Shown here: piece after piece, positions 6,381 to 9,940 of the stretch
Position numbering within the stretch: position 1 is the first letter of the stretch
Layout of the letters: every line of letters begins with the position of its first letter
The notes under the pieces: generated by a model
What the model saw: only the letters and a program-made list of their open reading frames with translations
Database searches by the model: none
What the model was told of the DNA's origin: nothing
Position numbers and translations under genes: made by a program
Assembly (NCBI GenBank): GCA_024998705.1
Contig: JACOEF010000162.1
Coordinates: 1-9,940, forward strand
Origin: Nitrospira sp.
GTDB lineage: Bacteria; Nitrospirota; Nitrospiria; Nitrospirales; Nitrospiraceae
Reading direction: 5' to 3'
DNA: 9,940 nt

Positions 6381-7399
6381 GACGAACTCTTCTCCCCCTT
6401 CGCTTCTCGCTCCATGAGGTCACCGACGGCCTGGCGACAGGGCTTGTCGGCAAAGAGCACCGCGTTCACTTCCTGCACGATCGGCATATCCACACCGCAG
6501 CGCAGGGCCAGCCCCAAGGACGCCTTTGCCGTGCGCACACCTTCCGCCACGGCTTGCATGCTTGCGAGAATTCCCTCCAGGCGCTCGCCCTTTCCCAGTC
6601 GTACCCCGACCGAGTGATTGCGGCTCAAGGGGCCGGTGCAGGTGAGAATGAGGTCTCCGACGCCTGAGAGCCCATAGAAGGTGCGTGGATCGGCCCCCAT
6701 CGCCACACCCAGTCGAACCATTGCGGCCAGGCCGCGGGTAATGAGCGCGGCGCGGGCGTTATGTCCCAGTTCAAGCCCATCGACGACCCCGGCCGCCAGG
6801 GCCATCACATTCTTCAAGGCACCGCCGAGTTGCACCCCGATCAGGTCATCATCCGCGTAGACTCGAAAATTCGGCGTCATGAACAACGACTGAATCGACT
6901 TGACCATGCCGGCATCCCGCCCGGCAAGACAAAGCGCCGTCGGTTACCCGCGGCTGACCTCACTGGCAAAACTCGGCCCGGACAACACCAACAGGGACTC
7001 TTGCATATGCGCAGGCAACACCGCCTGCATCACCTGCGTAACGAGCGCCAGCGTCTCTTCCTCAATACCCTTCGTCGCGCTGACGAACGGAACAGGCTGC
7101 GGCAGCAAGGATGCGATCCGGCTCAATACCGGTCTCGCCACATGTGAGGGCACCGCAAAAATCAGGCAATCAGCGCCCGTGATGGCATCGGCCAAGACAT
7201 TCGTTGCCGACAAGGCCGGCGGAAGCAATACGCCCGGCAAATACACCGCATTCTCACGCCGTAACCGGATTGCTTGGACCACCTCCGGCTCGTGAGCCCA
7301 CAGACACACCGGGACCTGTTTCTCCGCCAGGTGCCGGGCCAACGCCGTTCCCCAGGCTCCGGCACCGAGGACGGCGACGTGTTGAACGACTGCGCGCAT
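6377..7399 (-). pseudogene. gpsA: Glycerol-3-phosphate dehydrogenase [NAD(P)+] GpsA, interrupted by an in-frame TAA
   Basis: GpsA reduces dihydroxyacetone phosphate to sn-glycerol 3-phosphate, the backbone of phospholipids. The full frame spans 340 positions, the normal length, with one sense codon replaced by TAA at 6946-6944 (codon 152). Before it are the Rossmann loop VAVLGAGAWGTALA (about 8-21), FAVPSH, SATKGIEEETL with the conserved Lys, and LSGPSFASEVSRG. After the stop the same frame continues PTALCLAGRDAG, then FRVYADDDLIGVQLGGALKN with the catalytic Lys, AALITRGL, LSGVGDLILTC and SRNHSVGVRLGKG. Family members have one residue between RG and PTA, exactly where the TAA lies, and no frame change is involved. 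A restart at ATG 6907 would give the C-terminal 176 residues, with only a weak GGCGGG upstream. Causes could be a sequencing error, a real nonsense mutation, readthrough or a split protein. The 5' side has a consensus promoter at 7476-7505; the 3' side overlaps larB. Confidence 0.9.
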
Positions 7400-7467
7400 T
7401 ACAGTTGTCCCACCAGGACCAGGCCCCGGCAGAGGTGAGTGGCTAGGATTGAGCGGGCAGACCTCAT
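7399..7467 (-). CDS. Candidate 22-residue leader peptide overlapping the gpsA start
   Basis: In the gpsA leader an ATG at 7467-7465 opens a 22-codon frame that begins MRSARSILATHL and ends GLVLVGQL. It stops at TAA (7401-7399), which overlaps the gpsA ATG as TAATG. The predicted transcription start at about 7469 would leave only two bases before its ATG, so it would be read as a leaderless message, with termination placing ribosomes directly on the gpsA start. The peptide has no obvious codon bias or repeated amino acid that would suggest attenuation. Support is positional only. Confidence 0.35.
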   Translation of the reverse strand: MRSARSILATHLCRGLVLVGQL

Positions 7468-7475
7468 GGACGCGG

Positions 7476-7505
7476 ATTATAGGAAGGGGCTTTGAAAGCT
7501 GTCAA
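7476..7505 (-). promoter_or_regulatory. Perfect-consensus sigma-70-type promoter for gpsA-larB
   Basis: On the minus strand TTGACA (7505-7500) and TATAAT (7481-7476) are both exact consensus boxes, separated by 18 nt. The spacer contains the 11-nt inverted repeat GCTTTGAAAGC (7489-7499, plus-strand reading). The predicted start is near 7469, about 70 nt before the gpsA ATG. The -35 and its flank, TTCGTTGACAGC, are identical to the 12 nt around the -35 of the promoter at 4828. Confidence 0.8.
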
Positions 7506-7530
7506 CGAAACGATCCACCCATCTCCTCGT

Positions 7531-7553
7531 GAGCAGGCGGTGCATACCTGCTC
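7531..7553. other. Hairpin in the gap between gpsA and the zinc-ribbon gene
   Basis: GAGCAGG (7531-7537) and CCTGCTC (7547-7553) form a perfect 7-bp stem with a 9-nt loop. Four further bases on each side (GTGA/TCAC) partly extend it with a small bulge. It lies about 60 nt upstream of the plus-strand ATG at 7615. It has no T-run and its role is unknown. No good -35/-10 pair for the plus-strand gene was found in this 215-nt gap. Confidence 0.4.
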
Positions 7554-7614
7554 TCACCACTGGAATTTCTGTCACCGTCGCGTTAGGCTGCAGGCTCCAT
7601 CGGGAACGACGACT

Positions 7615-7974
7615 ATGAAACCCTGCCCCGCCTGCGGGCGTGCCTTGCCGGAAATCAACCGCTACTGTACCCATTGCGGAGCGGGAGTTGAGGCTGACCC
7701 CAGCCTGAGAACAACGGCGACTCCTGCCGGATCGACCCGGGAGCAGTTGAACCTGCAGATCCTGTATGGGATGGTCACCGTACTGATTGTCTCCGTGCTG
7801 ATGCCGCCATGGGAAAGCCCGCCCTCACAGCCGCCGCTCTTTCTCGGCTTTCATTTCATTCTCTCCCCGCCGCAACCGGATGCCATCGTCAGTCGGCTGT
7901 TGCTCATGATTGAGCTCACCACGACCGCCATTGCCGGGATGTACCTGTCATTTCTATTTCGTACGAAACCGTAG
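7615..7974 (+). CDS. Zinc-ribbon membrane protein of unknown function
   Basis: The 119-residue product starts with a double-CxxC zinc ribbon: CPAC (Cys4, Cys7) and CTHC (Cys18, Cys21) in MKPCPACGRALPEINRYCTH, the short form found at the N-terminus of many bacterial membrane proteins. A polar linker (about 25-45) follows, then a hydrophobic segment LYGMVTVLIVSVLM (about 50-63), a Pro-rich loop with a short hydrophobic stretch, and a second membrane segment LLLMIELTTTAIAGMYLSFLF (21 residues, about 95-115, here cited by position). The ATG at 7615 was chosen because the zinc ribbon begins immediately after it. The frame is open upstream to a TTG at 7492, but the extra 41 residues look non-coding and start inside the gpsA promoter. 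A GGGA lies about 10 nt upstream. It is divergent from gpsA and convergent with the arginine hydrolase gene. I cannot assign a function; redox, metal or protein-binding roles are all possible. Confidence 0.75.
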   Translation: MKPCPACGRALPEINRYCTHCGAGVEADPSLRTTATPAGSTREQLNLQILYGMVTVLIVSVLMPPWESPPSQPPLFLGFHFILSPPQPDAIVSRLLLMIELTTTAIAGMYLSFLFRTKP

Positions 7975-8067
7975 CGAGTTCCTCGTCACACGCCCTGCGT
8001 ACGCCGCGACAGGAATCTCCTTCCGGTCACCATGGGATCTTGACCAAGGGCGGGTGACGGATGCTGG

Positions 8068-8871
8068 TTAATCCAGCGCGAGAGTCAGACACTTGGCGGC
8101 GCCGCCTGACTTCATAAATTCGTCCAGCTGGACGGGATGGGTGCGATAACCGCGTGTTTCCAGGATTTTCATGGTATGCGGGCAGCCGGCCGGGATCACC
8201 ACCTGCTTGCCGACACAGACCGCATTGCAGGCAAATCTGAGCGCTTCCTCTTCCGGGACCGCAAGTCGCTGTTCCGCCGCGACCCGTTGCTCGATGGCCG
8301 CTTGACCGTAGGAGTCAAATGCGGAGGGGAGATAGAGCAGTTCGCCGCCGCTGAGCGGGCAGAAGCAGGTATCCAAATGGTAGAACCGACTGTCGATCAA
8401 TTCGAGCGGAATGATTTCCCGTTGGAAGATCTCGCTTAACCTCGGGAACGCCCGGATATCCGATCGCTGACGATATCCGCCGAACCAGGCATCCGGAAAC
8501 CCGAGCAGGTCGCCGGCCCCTTCGAAATAGAGCGCCTTCTCGAGTGTCAGCACCTCATACCCATGGTCGCGAAACCATCGCGCAAAGTGCACTTCCTCCC
8601 GCTGTCGTTCCGGGTAACGGAAGCGGCTCACCAACGCGCGACGACCGACAACCACCCCTGCATTGGCCGTAAAGACCAGATCCGGCAAACCCTGAACCGG
8701 CTGCATCCGCTCGAGCGCGACACCCACATCCTGCTCTAAGGTGTTCACCAGTGCGTGCCACTGATCCACCGCCCGCGCAGGGTCTACGCTGTTGTCCCGC
8801 CGCATCCAGGGATTGATCTCGTAATCGATTTGAAAATAATCGGGAGGACACACCACAGGCGACTCATGCAC
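8068..8871 (-). CDS. Arginine dihydrolase-like guanidine-modifying hydrolase (ArgZ / AgrE N-domain family)
   Basis: This is an amidinotransferase-fold hydrolase. Closest in motif order are the cyanobacterial arginine dihydrolases ArgZ and the N-terminal domain of AgrE, which turn arginine into ornithine, CO2 and two ammonia. Counting from the GTG start (267 residues), visible motifs are CPPDYFQIDYEINPWM (8-23), DLVFTANAG (64-72) with Asn70, FEGAGD (116-121) with Glu117 and Asp121, FYHLDTCFCPL (163-173) with His165, CNAVCVG (215-221) and GGAAKCLTL (256-264) with the nucleophile Cys261. Asn in FTANAG, rather than Asp, is a dihydrolase-type feature as I recall it. The GTG at 8871 gives an 8-nt overlap with the upstream stop (GTGCATGA) and the usual short lead before CPPDYF. 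The frame also extends to an ATG at 8916, adding 15 residues and a 53-nt overlap. The upstream ornithine cyclodeaminase supports arginine as substrate. A dimethylarginine or plain deiminase activity cannot be ruled out. Confidence 0.85.
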   Translation of the reverse strand: MHESPVVCPPDYFQIDYEINPWMRRDNSVDPARAVDQWHALVNTLEQDVGVALERMQPVQGLPDLVFTANAGVVVGRRALVSRFRYPERQREEVHFARWFRDHGYEVLTLEKALYFEGAGDLLGFPDAWFGGYRQRSDIRAFPRLSEIFQREIIPLELIDSRFYHLDTCFCPLSGGELLYLPSAFDSYGQAAIEQRVAAEQRLAVPEEEALRFACNAVCVGKQVVIPAGCPHTMKILETRGYRTHPVQLDEFMKSGGAAKCLTLALD

Positions 8872-9940
8872 GCCACCCGAGTTCCCGTGCGAGTTCTTTG
8901 AGAAAGGAGGAGGCATCCATAACCAGCCCCACAGCTTGAAAACTGCCGCGGTCGGCCAATTTCGTCGGCACCGCCGGATTCACATCGACGCACACCGTGG
9001 GAACCGTGGCCGGCAACAAATTGCCGGTCGCGATCGAGTGCAGCGTGGACGCGACCAGGAGGGCGAGCGCGACCCCTGGAATTTCGGCGCGCATGGCCTG
9101 CTGCGCCGCCATGGAATCCGTCAACACACCGGGCAAGGGGCCATCGTCTCGAATAGTGCCTGCCAGCACCATCTTCACCTCGCGCCGCACACAGGCGGCC
9201 ATAATTCCATCGGTGATGACGCCCGATCGCACGGCGGCTTCTATGCTGCCGATGGCACGAAGACGATTGATGGTGCGCAGGTGATGCTCATGCCCATGCG
9301 GCACCGAACGGCCGGCCGTCAGTCCATACCCGAGCGATGTGCCGTACAACCCCGCCTCCATATCGTGCGCGGCCAAGGCATTGCCGCAAAATAAGACGTG
9401 AATGTACCCGGACTCGATCAACCAGGTCAGGGCTTCTCTCCCGCCCGCATGGACGATGGCCGGCCCGCCGGCAAACAATACTTTGGCGCCAGGACGTCCC
9501 TCGCGATGCCATTCGCGTAACTTCTGCATGCGCTGCGCGATGTCGGCAATGACCGGATGATGCGGCCGCTCCGAGGAAACCAGGGATTCCATGAATCCGA
9601 AGACATCGCGCTCGGCAGGGCGAGCGAGAGGTGTAACTCTGATGCCCTCACGGCCGGTCACGATCAAGTCACCCGCCGTCACGGCCCCCATCGGAATGGT
9701 TCTGGCGCGAGCCTTGGCCGGGTCGACACAAATGCCGAGGTCCATTTCCATCCCCTCCACCTCCACCCACTCGCCATCAAGACGAATCTGGGTCGGCAGG
9801 TGTGACGTCGCATAGAACCCCTCGGGAAAAACTCCCGCCGCCGGTGCCGGCTCGAAGCAACAATCCGCTTCGCGCTCGATGGCAGCTCCGTGCGGTTGGA
9901 TGGCTCGCAGGATCTCGTTTAACAGCCGACTCGACGGCGC
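8864..9940 (-). CDS. Ornithine cyclodeaminase of the LOR/SDH-domain type (TIGR00300 family), 5' end outside window
   Basis: This belongs to the family first named for a lysine-ketoglutarate reductase/saccharopine dehydrogenase domain. Studied members (archaeal proteins and the C-terminal domain of AgrE) convert ornithine to proline and ammonia with bound NAD+. The frame is open from the right edge, giving 358 residues here. It begins inside the N-terminal domain (SSRLLNEILRAIQPHGA) and continues through PAPAAGVFPEGFYATSHLPT, WVEVEGMEMDLG, SLVSSERPHHPVI, FAGGPAIVHAGG, FCGNALAAHDMEAGLYGTSL, AGTIRDDGPLPGVLTDSMA, LHSIATGNLLPA and CVDVNPAVPTKLADRG. Starting the gene at the GTG at 9766 would discard clearly homologous sequence, so the true start is beyond 9940. 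The family is not homologous to the mu-crystallin-type ornithine cyclodeaminase. It overlaps the arginine hydrolase gene by 8 nt (or 53 with the longer start), so the two are co-translated. Family membership is very secure, the reaction likely. Confidence 0.9.
   Translation of the reverse strand, partial: APSSRLLNEILRAIQPHGAAIEREADCCFEPAPAAGVFPEGFYATSHLPTQIRLDGEWVEVEGMEMDLGICVDPAKARARTIPMGAVTAGDLIVTGREGIRVTPLARPAERDVFGFMESLVSSERPHHPVIADIAQRMQKLREWHREGRPGAKVLFAGGPAIVHAGGREALTWLIESGYIHVLFCGNALAAHDMEAGLYGTSLGYGLTAGRSVPHGHEHHLRTINRLRAIGSIEAAVRSGVITDGIMAACVRREVKMVLAGTIRDDGPLPGVLTDSMAAQQAMRAEIPGVALALLVASTLHSIATGNLLPATVPTVCVDVNPAVPTKLADRGSFQAVGLVMDASSFLKELARELGWRA

Noticed and set aside
6908..6946. 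A frameshift in gpsA
   Set aside because: The distance between the two halves is a multiple of three and the codons between them read PTALCLAGRDAG in the same frame, so the lesion is a nonsense codon, not an indel.
7492..7614. Longer TTG start for the zinc-ribbon protein
   Set aside because: It begins within the gpsA promoter, and the additional 41 residues show no conserved-looking features; the zinc ribbon begins right after ATG 7615.
8023..8060. Hairpin between the convergent zinc-ribbon and arginine hydrolase genes as a terminator
   Set aside because: CCGGTCACC (8023-8031) and GGTGACGG (8053-8060) pair with one bulge, but the loop is about 21 nt and neither strand has a T-run after it.
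9288..9512. Minus-strand alternative frame inside the ornithine cyclodeaminase
   Set aside because: It lies wholly within a motif-complete gene on the same strand and is a shifted-frame shadow.

Overview
The window is a GC-rich bacterial chromosomal segment with compact, mostly minus-strand genes. Gene content and protein style (a KsgA/PdxA block, single-ORF LarC with LarB, a LOR/SDH-family ornithine cyclodeaminase beside an arginine dihydrolase-like protein, and an intergenic element ending in a TTTTTCACCATCCTG-like edge) suggest a Nitrospira-like member of the Nitrospirota. That assignment is inference from recollection and was not tested. No tRNA, rRNA, CRISPR array, transposase or phage gene is visible.

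Layout by region. 1-78: the first codons of a minus-strand gene leaving the left edge, behind a promoter at 86-114. 178-4743: a minus-strand run, in transcription order larC, a CaCA-type Na+/Ca2+ exchanger, pdxA (overlapping the exchanger), a 106-residue protein of unknown function and rsmA/ksgA. 4744-4911: a divergent promoter region. 4912-5484: a plus-strand secreted protein with a FlgD-like motif, lying between larC and larB. 5485-5612: an intergenic hairpin and possible repeat remnant. 5613-7399: gpsA and larB on the minus strand, joined by an ATGA overlap; gpsA is broken by an in-frame TAA at codon 152. 7476-7505: a perfect-consensus sigma-70-type promoter for gpsA. 7615-7974: a plus-strand zinc-ribbon membrane protein. 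8068-9940: two overlapping minus-strand genes, an ornithine cyclodeaminase (5' end beyond the window) followed by an arginine dihydrolase-like hydrolase.

How they work together. LarB and LarC are two of the three enzymes that build the nickel-pincer nucleotide cofactor; LarE and a client racemase are not in the window. PdxA (pyridoxal phosphate synthesis) and RsmA (16S rRNA dimethylation) echo the pdxA-ksgA adjacency known from other bacteria. The right-hand pair would convert arginine to ornithine, CO2 and ammonia, then ornithine to proline and ammonia: the two halves of the cyanobacterial fused AgrE enzyme, here as separate overlapping genes.

The items most worth checking are the nonsense codon in gpsA, the near-leaderless 22-codon upstream ORF coupled to gpsA by TAATG, the split AgrE-like operon, and a perfect 23-nt polypyrimidine-rich mirror repeat at the 3' end of pdxA.
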